From the NCBI GenBank assembly GCA_033765345.1, contig JANRIC010000056.1, positions 1 to 64,000 on the forward strand: 64,000 nucleotides of DNA. The letters run 5' to 3'. Source of the DNA: JANRIC01 sp033765345. Its GTDB lineage: Bacteria; Bacteroidota; Bacteroidia; Cytophagales; Microscillaceae. The position numbers and the translations under genes were made by a program. Every line of letters begins with the position of its first letter. Positions within the stretch are counted from its first letter, which is position 1. Below, in pieces: positions 1 through 8,857 of the stretch. The notes below the pieces were generated by a model. The model was not told the origin of the DNA, made no database searches, and saw only the letters and a program-made list of their open reading frames with translations.

Positions 1-399
1 TATATAGTAAATGCACAAGGCTATATAGTAAATGCACAAGGCTATATAGTAAATGCACAAGGCTATATAGTAAATGCACAAGGCTATATAGTAAATGCAC
101 AAGGCTATATAGTAAATGCACAAGGCTATATAGCAAATTAACAAGGCTATATAGCAAATCAACAAGGCTATATAGCAAATCAACAAGGCTATATAGTAAA
201 TGCACAAGGCTATATAGTAAATGCACAAGGCTATATAGTAAATGCACAAGGCTATATAGTAAATGCACAAGGCTATATAGCAAATCAACAAGGCTATATA
301 GTAAATGCACAAGGCTATATAGTAAATACACAAGGCTATATAGCAAATCAACAAGGCTATATAGTAAATTAACAAGGCTATATAGCAAATGCACAAGGC
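1..399. repeat. 21-bp tandem repeat array, 19 full units
   Basis: Nineteen complete head-to-tail units of exactly 21 bp fill the left end and presumably continue outside the window. Each unit starts TATATAG(T/C)AAAT, then GCAC, CAAC, TAAC or ACAC, then AAGGC. Two main unit types (GTAAATGCAC and GCAAATCAAC) alternate in blocks, with a few hybrids. One plus frame (from position 3) stays open through the whole array until TGA at 408, while the frame from position 1 is stopped in units 7 and 18. Two minus frames also stay open, so openness alone does not show coding. The period equals about two turns of B-DNA, which puts every TATATA step on one helical face. Confidence 0.95.
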
Positions 400-456
400 T
401 ATTAGCCTGAGGGCTATTGCAGGGAGACGACTGTTGTGAAGAAGAATAAACCTGTT

Positions 457-526
457 GGGATTTACTTATGGAGTTAGGAAACTCTTTGAATAGTAGGTAC
501 GAGTTGAAAACTCGCACCAGGAGGGG
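457..526 (-). repeat. Dispersed double stem-loop repeat, copy 1
   Basis: About 70 bp that recur almost unchanged at 7793-7856 and 14850-14918. Read on the minus strand it gives two stem-loops, GGTGCGAGTT/AACTCGTACC and GAGTT/AACTC. It begins 3 nt after the stop codon of the methyltransferase gene, so it would lie in that gene's 3' untranslated region. Confidence 0.85.
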
Positions 527-529
527 GGC

Positions 530-3172
530 TTAGTTTGTTGTTAAAACCTTTGTACATTCTTCACCAAACTGACTAACAATTCTCACCGCAATTTTCTGCC
601 CTTTCTTTTTGATCTCGATGGGGTGTGAAATATGCCCGTAAAGTCGGTCGAAGGCTTCATCGTCAATTTCGATTTTCAAGGTTTTTTCAACTTTCTTTTT
701 GGTGCTGTCTTTGGCAAGGGTGTCTAAGCCTTTACGCCATTTGGCAAAAGCGTCCTTGTCGCCACCGCAGAAGAAAACTTGCTTAACCACAAAGTTGCTA
801 CCGTCATAATCATCGTCTAACATCCAATAAGCAATGTCGTGTACGTTGCGTGGTTTTACTTCGTCTTTGATTGGGTCGTAAATATCTAAGCCATTAATCT
901 GAACCGTGATTTTTTGGATTAAATGATTACCCTGATTTTTTCCTTTTTCTCTTGAATCATTTGAATCACCTAAATCAGACGAATCATAGTGCAGACAAAT
1001 ATCGGGTTCGCCAATGGTTACAAAACTTGCGGCTGACTTGGCGGGTTTCTTTTTCAATCCTTCTTGCAACAAGTCATCGTGTATGCGGACTTTGGTTACT
1101 TCAAAATTGCCCATACTGGTCGTATGTGTGCCACCTTCAATATCGCTTTCGAAACTAAAACCTAAAATGATTAACCAATTGGCATCCCCTTTTTGGCGAC
1201 ATTCTTTCACTGCATCACTAACCAATTTCTTACTTACTGTGCCAAATTTAGGTCCGATATGAAAATAGGCTTTTTCTTCGCCTTTATCGGTCGTATAAAA
1301 GCCCTCTGCGTGTAGGGCTTCTCCTGCCAAGAGTTCAACACTACGGAAAACCACCATTTCATCTTTTCTGCCGTTTTTGATGCCTGCACTTAATAAGTGT
1401 TGTTTAATCACTTCTTCAAATGCTCCTGCTGACTCGTTTACGCTTACTTCATCATCCAATTCTTCGGGACTGATTGGCTCAAAGTTTTGCAAAGTTTCAA
1501 CCGTGAACGGACCACTTACACGAAGTTTTTTGTTGTCCGTTTCAGGTTGGTCGTAGAGTGTTTCGGTGGCAGGTGGTTCATCGTTTGCTAAACTTTTTAG
1601 CGTAATGTGCGGAACAGTTTTGTATTTAAAGCCTTGGCGAATATCACTTCCTTGTTCATCATACAAATTATAGTAAGGGTAAACCGCAGTCATTAATCTT
1701 TGTTTGGCAATATTCAATGCAATTCTACTGGTATCTATGGTTATCCACCGTCTGCCCCATTGTTCTGCCACAAAAGCCGTTGTACCACTGCCACAAGTTG
1801 GGTCTAATACCAAATCACCTGGGTCGGTGGTCATTAAAAGACAGCGTTGTAATGGTTTTATTGAAGTTTGAACAACATATTCTTTTTCAGATGCACCTTG
1901 GGTATCTGTCCAAAGATTCCCAAGCTCTGTAATAGGAAAATGATGAAAATATCTTTTGTAGTTTAAAGTATTACTAGTTGCAATAAGCCAACCTGCTTTT
2001 TTTAGTTTTTCCATACCATTTTGCGTGGTTTTCCACTGGTATCTATCGCCACAATAGAATTCTCTTCCATCAAAATCAAATTTAAAAGTGTTTGTATTAC
2101 TGTATCCTAATCTTTTTAAATCAGCTATTCTAAACACTTTCCACCCCTTCGGAATTGAATTAGGAAACATTAATTCTTCTTTTGTTAATTTCCGTGTAAT
2201 ACTTCTGTCTTCATTTTCAACATAATCATACATATCTCCACTACCAAAACCTAAAATTTTATCAACAAATACTTTACGGAATTTCACTTTGGGTTTTTCC
2301 CTTGCATACCATAATATAAAATCTCCCATTGTAGGAAGAGTATTGCTTGTATCTCCAGCTGTTGTCCTGTAAGCAATTTGACTCACAAAATTCTCGCTAC
2401 CAAAAACTTCATCCATTAAACTTCTTACTAAATGCACATTTTCAATTCCGATTTGCACAAAGCAAGAACCACTCTCATTTAATAATTCCTTAGCTATTAA
2501 TAAACGATCACGCAAGTAAGATAAATAAGAGTGTATGCCTAATTCCCAGGTATCCCTAAATGCTTTTATTTGTTCAGGTTCTCCTGTAAGCGCTTCATCA
2601 TTTCCATCTTTTACATCACGGTTATTTAGTTTTATTTGCCAATTACCACCGTATTTAATTCCATAAGGTGGGTCAAAATAAACAGTTTGCACTTGACCTG
2701 CCATTCCTTCTCTTTCTAACAAACTAGCCATTACCAAATGGCTATCGCCTTGTATGAGTCGGTTTGTCCAGCCATCTTGGTGAGAGTAGTATTCGCTTAC
2801 TTTTTCGAGTTCGTCTTTATCTAAGGCATTGCCAAAGAGTTCGTTCACGCTAAACATATCCAGTTGTGGGCTTTGTATTTCGGTAACTTTATATAGGTTT
2901 TTAATCAGCGTTTCGGGGGCTATGTGTTCGTGGCGGTAAAGGCTTCGGATATCTACTTTAAGCAGTTCATCACGGTCGTCATTGCCATATTTGTTTAGCC
3001 AAAACAATTCGGGGTCTTGCCCACGATGTACCACAGGGTTTTTAGGTAGTTCTAAAACTTTCTTACCGCTTTGTACTTTAGGATTGGCATCTTCATAGCC
3101 TGCTTCTTCCTTGCTGGGTATGTGTGGTCGGGTATTGCCTGTGTGTTTGATGGATTCAACTTTCTTTGCCAT
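530..3172 (-). CDS. Type III-like adenine-specific DNA methyltransferase (Mod)
   Basis: This 880-residue protein is a modification methyltransferase expected to transfer a methyl group from S-adenosylmethionine to adenine in a specific DNA site. The catalytic motif DPPYG lies near residue 167 and the SAM-binding motif DPTCGSGTTA near residue 457; that order (IV before I) defines the beta class used by Type III Mod subunits. A target-recognition region lies between them, and the 400-residue C-terminal extension makes it longer than a typical Mod. It is the last gene of a minus-strand operon that also contains the helicase/nuclease (4473-7589), its likely restriction partner. The order Res first, Mod last is reversed compared with classical Type III loci. 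Target site unknown. Confidence 0.9.
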   Translation of the reverse strand: MAKKVESIKHTGNTRPHIPSKEEAGYEDANPKVQSGKKVLELPKNPVVHRGQDPELFWLNKYGNDDRDELLKVDIRSLYRHEHIAPETLIKNLYKVTEIQSPQLDMFSVNELFGNALDKDELEKVSEYYSHQDGWTNRLIQGDSHLVMASLLEREGMAGQVQTVYFDPPYGIKYGGNWQIKLNNRDVKDGNDEALTGEPEQIKAFRDTWELGIHSYLSYLRDRLLIAKELLNESGSCFVQIGIENVHLVRSLMDEVFGSENFVSQIAYRTTAGDTSNTLPTMGDFILWYAREKPKVKFRKVFVDKILGFGSGDMYDYVENEDRSITRKLTKEELMFPNSIPKGWKVFRIADLKRLGYSNTNTFKFDFDGREFYCGDRYQWKTTQNGMEKLKKAGWLIATSNTLNYKRYFHHFPITELGNLWTDTQGASEKEYVVQTSIKPLQRCLLMTTDPGDLVLDPTCGSGTTAFVAEQWGRRWITIDTSRIALNIAKQRLMTAVYPYYNLYDEQGSDIRQGFKYKTVPHITLKSLANDEPPATETLYDQPETDNKKLRVSGPFTVETLQNFEPISPEELDDEVSVNESAGAFEEVIKQHLLSAGIKNGRKDEMVVFRSVELLAGEALHAEGFYTTDKGEEKAYFHIGPKFGTVSKKLVSDAVKECRQKGDANWLIILGFSFESDIEGGTHTTSMGNFEVTKVRIHDDLLQEGLKKKPAKSAASFVTIGEPDICLHYDSSDLGDSNDSREKGKNQGNHLIQKITVQINGLDIYDPIKDEVKPRNVHDIAYWMLDDDYDGSNFVVKQVFFCGGDKDAFAKWRKGLDTLAKDSTKKKVEKTLKIEIDDEAFDRLYGHISHPIEIKKKGQKIAVRIVSQFGEECTKVLTTN

Positions 3173-3180
3173 TGTCTAAA

Positions 3181-3600
3181 CTATGATTTATTTGATTCTT
3201 GTGATTGTAATGATTTGAATTTCTTATTGGTGAGTCTTTTGAAATTCAAACTGGTTTCTCCAAAATTGATTAGCAAACCAATTTCTAAATTGTATGCTTC
3301 CAAATAATTGATGGCTTGGGCAAAATGAACATCTTCCAATTTTGTTACGGCTTTTAACTCAACAGAAATTATTCCCTCCACTAAAAAATCAACTCTTCTT
3401 GTCCCAATTTGTTCTTCTCTATAAAATATGGGCATTTCAAACTCTCTATGAAATGAAATATCCGCCATTCTCATTTCTATTTCTAATGCCCTTTGGTAAA
3501 TCACTTCTTGAAAGCCATTGCCAAGAGTTTTATGCACTGTCATTGCGCAACCAATTATCTTGGATGTCAGCGCAGAATATTTGTATTCTTCTTTTATCAT
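3181..3600 (-). CDS. GxxExxY family protein
   Basis: A 139-residue protein of the GxxExxY family, a compact group related to the PD-(D/E)XK nuclease fold that is common in Bacteroidota. The signature appears as GFQEVIY near residue 29. A nuclease-like core follows, with RRVDFLVEG near residue 68 and VELKAVTKLED shortly after, which supplies the D and ExK residues expected of that fold. Its biochemical role is not established. It sits 8 bp upstream of the methyltransferase start and downstream of dinD inside the restriction operon, so it is probably co-transcribed with them. A role in restriction or in DNA-end processing is inference only. Confidence 0.8.
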   Translation of the reverse strand: MIKEEYKYSALTSKIIGCAMTVHKTLGNGFQEVIYQRALEIEMRMADISFHREFEMPIFYREEQIGTRRVDFLVEGIISVELKAVTKLEDVHFAQAINYLEAYNLEIGLLINFGETSLNFKRLTNKKFKSLQSQESNKS

Positions 3601-3636
3601 TTTAATTCACTTTAATCAGAAAAATCATGGTTCAGA

Positions 3637-4476
3637 CTACTTTTTCTTTTGTTTGGTATCTTTTAGAATTTTCTTTTCATCCCCTTTCAATTTCCGTTGC
3701 AGTTTTTTGACATCTTCAGCTTTGGGAAGATTTTCGGGAATAATACCTCTTTGAGTCAACATATCTCTCACAGCTGAATTGTTGTCAATATGTTCTTTTT
3801 CAATTTGACTTTGCCCATTCAAATCCTTGCTTTGAACATTCAGCCCTGTCATTTCGGCAACTAAATCTTTTGCTTTGATGGTAATGGTGGGCAAAAAATC
3901 CGCAACAGGTCGTTTGTCGGGTATGCCCATTTTCTTCTTCAGCACTTGCGTATTCAGATTGAAAAGTGCTTGGTCTCCTTTGGAACGAATGATGGCAAAG
4001 CCTTGGCTGTCCACACCTCTTTCATATAAAATCCCTGAAAGTTGTTTTTCAGTTTGGCTTAGTTTTTCACGAGCAATTACTCGTTCATATTCTAAAAGTC
4101 GCTGTTCTACGATTTCAGCCTTGCGGGTTTGAACGGCAAAATAGTTTTGAGCAAAAGAGATTTCTTCTTTGCGGCTATCTCCATTTTGAGCCACCAAATA
4201 GCAGGCATATCGAGTAAGCAGAAAGTCAACTATTTCTTTTTCAGCCCCTTTGGGCATTGGTATCGTTTTCCTGACGTCAGGAAAATGATTGGCTACTTCT
4301 TCACCTGCATTAGCACAAGCAGATTTTGCTTTGTTAATTACTTTTTCAAAATTTTCCCATTTGTTGTAGCCCAAAAGTAATTGCAGTTCTCTTGCACTCC
4401 AACATTCTATTCCTTCTATTTCGGCTACTGCTGCTTCAAATTGGGCAAACAGGTTCTTTATTTCTTCTGATTTCAT
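3637..4476 (-). CDS. dinD: DNA damage-inducible protein D
   Basis: A 279-residue DinD homologue. The N-terminal BRO-like region carries WSARELQLLLGYNKWENF near residue 21, followed by a run matching the family (VINKAKSAC, then PMPKGAEKEI). In E. coli DinD is SOS-induced and inhibits RecA filaments in vitro. Its start codon overlaps the stop of the upstream helicase/nuclease gene in an ATGA junction at 4473-4476, which implies translational coupling and a role linked to restriction. The C-terminus is Lys-rich. Placement within a restriction operon suggests control of the DNA-damage response when host DNA is cut, but that is inference. Confidence 0.88.
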   Translation of the reverse strand: MKSEEIKNLFAQFEAAVAEIEGIECWSARELQLLLGYNKWENFEKVINKAKSACANAGEEVANHFPDVRKTIPMPKGAEKEIVDFLLTRYACYLVAQNGDSRKEEISFAQNYFAVQTRKAEIVEQRLLEYERVIAREKLSQTEKQLSGILYERGVDSQGFAIIRSKGDQALFNLNTQVLKKKMGIPDKRPVADFLPTITIKAKDLVAEMTGLNVQSKDLNGQSQIEKEHIDNNSAVRDMLTQRGIIPENLPKAEDVKKLQRKLKGDEKKILKDTKQKKK

Positions 4477-7400
4477 ATGCGCTGAATTTTTTCAATTAAT
4501 TGATTCTTGATGTTTCGGATGTCGTTTGCCACTTCAATAAAATGCCATTCGGGATATTCGTATTTATCCTTCAAAGCATTTACCGCAGGAATCCAACGGT
4601 TTTCTACAAACCATTTTTTCTCTGCTTTGTCTTTGCTCATTCCGCTAATTTCTATCATCAGGTTTTTGATAGTGCCGTCTTTACTTTTCACCCGTGCAAT
4701 AAAATCAGGAAAGTATTGTCGGTCTTTTCCTTCTTTGGTGTAAGGTATGGCAAAGCCAAGAAACTGGTTTTTTACATAGCATTCTACCGTTTCAATTTCT
4801 TCCAAGGTTTTGGCACAAATTCCTTCCCAATCGCTGTCCATTACCACATAGTTGATATGGCTTTTTTCGGTTGGGTACACATCTTTTACCGTATTGCCAT
4901 TCACATATTTGGTACTACTAAACTTGTTGTAATAATTGAAAACAGGACGAATGAACTCGGTGGTGTTGAGTTGAGGGTTGATGCCCCTTGCAATGTGGTC
5001 AACCACTTTTTTGGGCTCTTCAAAATAAAGCAGTCTTTTGTAGCGTGGGTCGGCAATGTTCAATAATAGCACTTTTTCGTTGTACCATTCCTGTACAATG
5101 CTTTTCAGTTTGTTGAATTTCTGAAATTGAGGATTGTTATCTTCATCGCTGAAATGGTATTTTATCAGTTCCTTGGTGATTAAGAAAATCAACTCTTGGT
5201 CTCGTTTTTCCAAAACGCCTTTTACTTCCAATTTTTCTTCGTTGGGAGAAATCGGACTGGTCATAATAGTTTCAGTCGGAAACTTTGAACCATCAATTTC
5301 ATAGTTTTCTATGTTGTTGAAATCGTGCTTTATTTCACCATCCAAATTTTCTAAACGGTAGCCTATCACATTCGGAAATATAATTTCCATTTCTGCTTGT
5401 CTTGCAGGAATTGGTGCAATATGCGTTAAGTCAACTGGTGGAGGCGGTGGTTCGGTTTTTCCACCTTTAAACATTTTGAAAGGCACTCCAATGATGTGAG
5501 CATATTCAGGCGGAAATTTCTCAATGACCACTTTGCGTTTGTCACTGGTTGGGTTTCCATCTTTGTCATAGCCCTGCAAAAAGTAATTCATTCTCCGCAA
5601 AGCTCTACCTGCTACCTGCTCACAAAGCAATTGCGAACCAAAAGCACGTAAACCCATAATATGCGTAACGGTGTTGGCATCCCAACCTTCGGTAAGCATT
5701 GAAACCGAAACCACACAACGAATGTGCGCACCTAATTTTCCATTTTGCCCAACTGTATTTACTACTTCACGGAGAATTTCAGCATCCGTTATTTTTTCAA
5801 TGCTACCTTGTCCGTACATACGGGCATAGTCTTTTTTAAATTCTTCTATTTCGGAAGCAAAAATCTTTTTGAAATCGTCATTGATTTGTTCGCCATTTTC
5901 CAAGGCATCACTGTCAATGAGCAATGTGGGCGGTCTTTTCAAAGGTTTGTTGGTGGCAGGGTCGTAGTTGCTAAACAAATCTTTTGCACCTTGTACCACA
6001 ACAGTGTTGCCTTCTGCATCTTGATATTCATACCCTGCAATGTATTTATAGACTTCTTTTGAAACTCCTGTATTGTTGCAAACTACAATGAAAACTGGGG
6101 GAGCGGAAAACAAGGAGACTTTTGCTTCCTGATGTTTTCTGATGCCATTGAAATACTCCACATAGTGAGTGTAAAACTGGTCTAGTGCACCTTTTACCAA
6201 TGAAGGAAGTCTGGGGGGCAATTCAATAAACTTGTTACCTTCGGCTGCTGCATCTTTCTTTTGTGTTCGTTGTCCTTTTTTGGGCAATTCATCTTTAACG
6301 TGGTCGTACAAATTCCGCAACACAGGCATTGTTAATTCCTGAGTATTATCGCTTTCGGGTAAGAATGGAATTTTAACCAATCCGCTTTCGATGGCTTCAA
6401 TCAAACCAAAATCAGAAACCACCCAAGGAAACAAACTATAAGGTATATAACCTGAACCTGTCAAATAATAAGGCGTTGCTGATAAATCGTAAACTGCTTG
6501 TAATTTGAATTTCTTGGCTATTTCACAAAGTCCGCTAAACCAAACGGCTGCTCTTGCGTTTTCGTCTGCTTCTTCGTTATCGGTGGTTTTGCTTTTCGAT
6601 TTGGGTAAGTAGCAGTGGTGGGCTTCGTCATTCAATATCAAAACTCTGCTGCCTGATTTGAATTTGCCAAGTGTTCGTTTTATTACTTGTGAAAAATCTT
6701 CTTTGTTGTCGGTATCAATCTTTTTGCCCTCTAAGTTTACTTTTCCATCAAATGGGCTGCGTTTGTTGCCTTGTAAAATCTTTGGCTCAAAAGTGTGGTA
6801 GTTGGTAATGACCAATCGTGCATTCAGATTTTCCAAGCGGTGTTCCATACTTGGCGGTATGAGTCCACGAACTCGGTAATAATCTTCAATGTCTTTCGGG
6901 TTTTTGTTTTTGGTGTCCACAAATAAAACACTTAATCGGCTTTTAATGGTGATGCCCGGAGCAATAATCAAAAAGTAATCAGCAAAACGAGTACAGTTTC
7001 TATATTCTTGTCTGTTAAAGTAGTGGTAACAAATCAAGCAAGCCATCACCACTGTTTTTCCCGTACCTGTTGCCATTTTAAAAGCAATTCTTGGAAGCTG
7101 GTTGGTAGGGTCATCACTTACGGTTTGCTGTCCGTCACGAAGCTGGTTCAAAATATGTTGCCCTGCGTTTGATTTCTCAGCAACTTCATTGAGCCAAACG
7201 GCTGTTTCTATGGCTTCTTGTTGAGCAAAGAATAGCTTTTTTACAGCGTGTCTTTCAGGATTGTCGAACCAAAAAGTCATTAACTCTTTTGTGATTCGTG
7301 TTGTATTGGGATATTTCGCTGCTCTCCACTGTCCAACTTCTTTTCGGCAAAGGTTAATGATGTGGGTTCCATAACCTTCCATGTCTTCATTCCATTCAAA

Positions 7401-7589
7401 AATTTCTTTTTGTCCTTTTTGTCTTGTGGGTATTACAACCGAATCTGCCTTAAAAATTCTTCGTCCTTTGCGAATACTCGTATAATCCAAACTTCCTTTG
7501 CTGTCTGTATCGTAGTAAAGTTTAGGCTCGTGATATGGACTATTTAAAATTGGGTTATCTGCACTCATATTTTTTTTGCCCGATGACAT
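4473..7589 (-). CDS. Type III-like restriction helicase/endonuclease (Res)
   Basis: A 1038-residue superfamily 2 helicase with a nuclease tail. Walker A ATGTGKT is near residue 173, DEAH in NDEAHHCY near residue 321, SAT in DLSATPYY near residue 370, and motif VI QVAGRALRR near residue 690. The segment FPDFIARV followed by LMIEISG near residue 980 looks like a PD-(D/E)XK endonuclease core, although the usual lysine is replaced. It starts the operon that ends with the methyltransferase and is the probable restriction subunit. It could belong to a helicase-type restriction family distinct from classical EcoP1I Res. An alternative start lies at residue 8. Confidence 0.88.
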   Translation of the reverse strand: MSSGKKNMSADNPILNSPYHEPKLYYDTDSKGSLDYTSIRKGRRIFKADSVVIPTRQKGQKEIFEWNEDMEGYGTHIINLCRKEVGQWRAAKYPNTTRITKELMTFWFDNPERHAVKKLFFAQQEAIETAVWLNEVAEKSNAGQHILNQLRDGQQTVSDDPTNQLPRIAFKMATGTGKTVVMACLICYHYFNRQEYRNCTRFADYFLIIAPGITIKSRLSVLFVDTKNKNPKDIEDYYRVRGLIPPSMEHRLENLNARLVITNYHTFEPKILQGNKRSPFDGKVNLEGKKIDTDNKEDFSQVIKRTLGKFKSGSRVLILNDEAHHCYLPKSKSKTTDNEEADENARAAVWFSGLCEIAKKFKLQAVYDLSATPYYLTGSGYIPYSLFPWVVSDFGLIEAIESGLVKIPFLPESDNTQELTMPVLRNLYDHVKDELPKKGQRTQKKDAAAEGNKFIELPPRLPSLVKGALDQFYTHYVEYFNGIRKHQEAKVSLFSAPPVFIVVCNNTGVSKEVYKYIAGYEYQDAEGNTVVVQGAKDLFSNYDPATNKPLKRPPTLLIDSDALENGEQINDDFKKIFASEIEEFKKDYARMYGQGSIEKITDAEILREVVNTVGQNGKLGAHIRCVVSVSMLTEGWDANTVTHIMGLRAFGSQLLCEQVAGRALRRMNYFLQGYDKDGNPTSDKRKVVIEKFPPEYAHIIGVPFKMFKGGKTEPPPPPVDLTHIAPIPARQAEMEIIFPNVIGYRLENLDGEIKHDFNNIENYEIDGSKFPTETIMTSPISPNEEKLEVKGVLEKRDQELIFLITKELIKYHFSDEDNNPQFQKFNKLKSIVQEWYNEKVLLLNIADPRYKRLLYFEEPKKVVDHIARGINPQLNTTEFIRPVFNYYNKFSSTKYVNGNTVKDVYPTEKSHINYVVMDSDWEGICAKTLEEIETVECYVKNQFLGFAIPYTKEGKDRQYFPDFIARVKSKDGTIKNLMIEISGMSKDKAEKKWFVENRWIPAVNALKDKYEYPEWHFIEVANDIRNIKNQLIEKIQRI

Positions 7590-7729
7590 TTTATTCTTAG
7601 GTTGTAAAGTTAATTTTTAAAACCCTATTATTGTCAAAAGTTGCACTCAAGTTTTCCAATGTCCACTTGTTAGTTTACGTTTAGCCCAGTACGGACTTTC
7701 GTTTTTTTTGCTCCATTGGATGCCCTATA

Positions 7730-7856
7730 AAGTCGCAGGCTTTATTTTATTGGGGGGACGAAGTTAGGTTGGGCTAAAGTTCGTATGACTTAGGGATTTA
7801 CTTATGGAGTTAGGAAACTCTTTGAATAGTAGGTACGAGTTGAAAACTCGCACCAG
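7730..7856. repeat. 127-bp dispersed repeat, copy 2
   Basis: This segment matches 14787-14913 over the full 127 bp with only a few substitutions. Its right half (7793-7856) is the double stem-loop also present at 457-526. A partly complementary segment with TTTAGCCCA lies at 7680-7695, opposite TGGGCTAAA inside the repeat. It ends 23 nt beyond the stop codon of the following minus-strand gene. No transposase is encoded in it. Confidence 0.9.
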
Positions 7857-7879
7857 CAAGTGAATAATTTATTTGAAAT

Positions 7880-8578
7880 TTAAAAAGAATAAGCAAACAA
7901 AAATATATGTCCGTTTACAGGTTCCTCTGAATCTACTTTATAGAAATCTTCCACTCGATAAGTGATAGAAAGTTCATCATCATTTTTCAGACGTTTGATT
8001 ACCATCAATCCAAAGTCTCTTTCATTGGGAAACCGCTCAAATGTAGCCGGGTCTCTAATAAAGAACCATTCAAAAAAGGGACGGACTTTCCATGAAGACT
8101 CTTCTTTAATCGGTATAGGGATGTCAAAACCAATTTGATACCGTAGACGTCGGTAGTTTTCTCTTGTTTGGTCATCTCCTTCGGTATAGAAAAATCGCCA
8201 TTCGTATTTCAGTCTTTGCCTCAAAGTAATTTTTGCAATAATTGGAATATTAAATTGCAGAGCTGCCCACGGGCGCACTTCAAAAAAGTTTGTGATGCTT
8301 TTGTTGAAGGTATAGTAACCATTTGCCCCAGCAGAAAGGCTAAAGCGCTTGATCTTTCGTGCGCCTATAAAAGACATCCCCCATCTTCTCCATCCGGGTT
8401 CGTTATATAGGTGTTTGAAGTTGGCTTCACCGACAAACTCCCATTTTTCATTTTCAAAAAGGATTTTTTCAAGAACTATTTCATGAAAAAGCTCATTTTC
8501 GTTCTGGCTGTAAGCATCCTGAATGATGTTTAAGAAAATAAATACGAATAACTTAAGTTTGAGTAAGTTTATTGCCAT
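7880..8578 (-). CDS. DUF2490-like outer-membrane barrel protein
   Basis: A 232-residue secreted protein with an N-terminal hydrophobic signal (LFVFIFLNIIQDAYSQ) and the alternating aromatic/hydrophobic strands of an outer-membrane beta-barrel, ending in Phe (FAYSF). The spacing of RLKYEWRFF, RLRYQIGF and VRPFFEWFF matches the DUF2490 family of Bacteroidota, whose function is unknown. It stands alone between the restriction operon and another barrel gene. The assignment rests on composition and motif spacing, so the family name is less certain than the barrel prediction. Confidence 0.7.
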   Translation of the reverse strand: MAINLLKLKLFVFIFLNIIQDAYSQNENELFHEIVLEKILFENEKWEFVGEANFKHLYNEPGWRRWGMSFIGARKIKRFSLSAGANGYYTFNKSITNFFEVRPWAALQFNIPIIAKITLRQRLKYEWRFFYTEGDDQTRENYRRLRYQIGFDIPIPIKEESSWKVRPFFEWFFIRDPATFERFPNERDFGLMVIKRLKNDDELSITYRVEDFYKVDSEEPVNGHIFLFAYSF

Positions 8579-8644
8579 TTCTTGTAATCATTATTCATGG
8601 TTGAGTAGTAAAAATAATTTATGTGATGTTAAGTAGTCATTTGT

Positions 8645-8694
8645 AATTAGTTGATAGCCTATCGCAAATACAATTGCTTGGCTATCAATTAATT
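8645..8694. repeat. Inverted repeat in intergenic region
   Basis: AATTAGTTGATAGCC and GGCTATCAATTAATT form the arms of a hairpin with a 20-nt loop. An outer pair, AAGTAGT near 8630 and ACTACTT near 8728, may extend it. No ORF is present in 8579-8857. Confidence 0.7.
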
Positions 8695-8785
8695 GTGGGA
8701 ATAATTATATAAACTAATTATAGGCAACTACTTAGAAAATAATACTTTGGTAGTGTGTAACAAGTCATGCTGTTCGTTCAAAACA

Positions 8786-8809
8786 GTGGGCTGTGAAGAC
8801 ACAGCCCAC
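8786..8809 (-). terminator. Rho-independent terminator after barrel gene
   Basis: GTGGGCTGTG and CACAGCCCAC form a perfect 10-bp stem with an AAGA loop. On the minus strand it is followed by a T-rich stretch (TGTTTTGAACG), and it lies about 50 nt beyond the stop of the gene at 8858. A diverged copy with compensatory stem changes occurs at 45036-45056. Confidence 0.7.
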
Positions 8810-8857
8810 GGCAAATGGTTATTTGAGTATTACATCTTTAATACTGCCGAATAATGA

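Noticed and set aside
1..399. CRISPR array
   Set aside because: The units are contiguous 21-mers without unique spacers, and no cas gene is near.
952..1262. Plus-strand open frames opposite the methyltransferase
   Set aside because: They lie wholly within a well-supported minus-strand gene and have no family signature.
4500..5066. 188-codon plus-strand frame opposite the Res gene
   Set aside because: It is a shadow frame inside the helicase/nuclease gene with no recognisable domain.
7605..7637. Possible promoter of the restriction operon on the minus strand (TTG, 22-nt spacer, TAACTTTA)
   Set aside because: The spacer is long and the -7 box lacks the final G, so it was not called.
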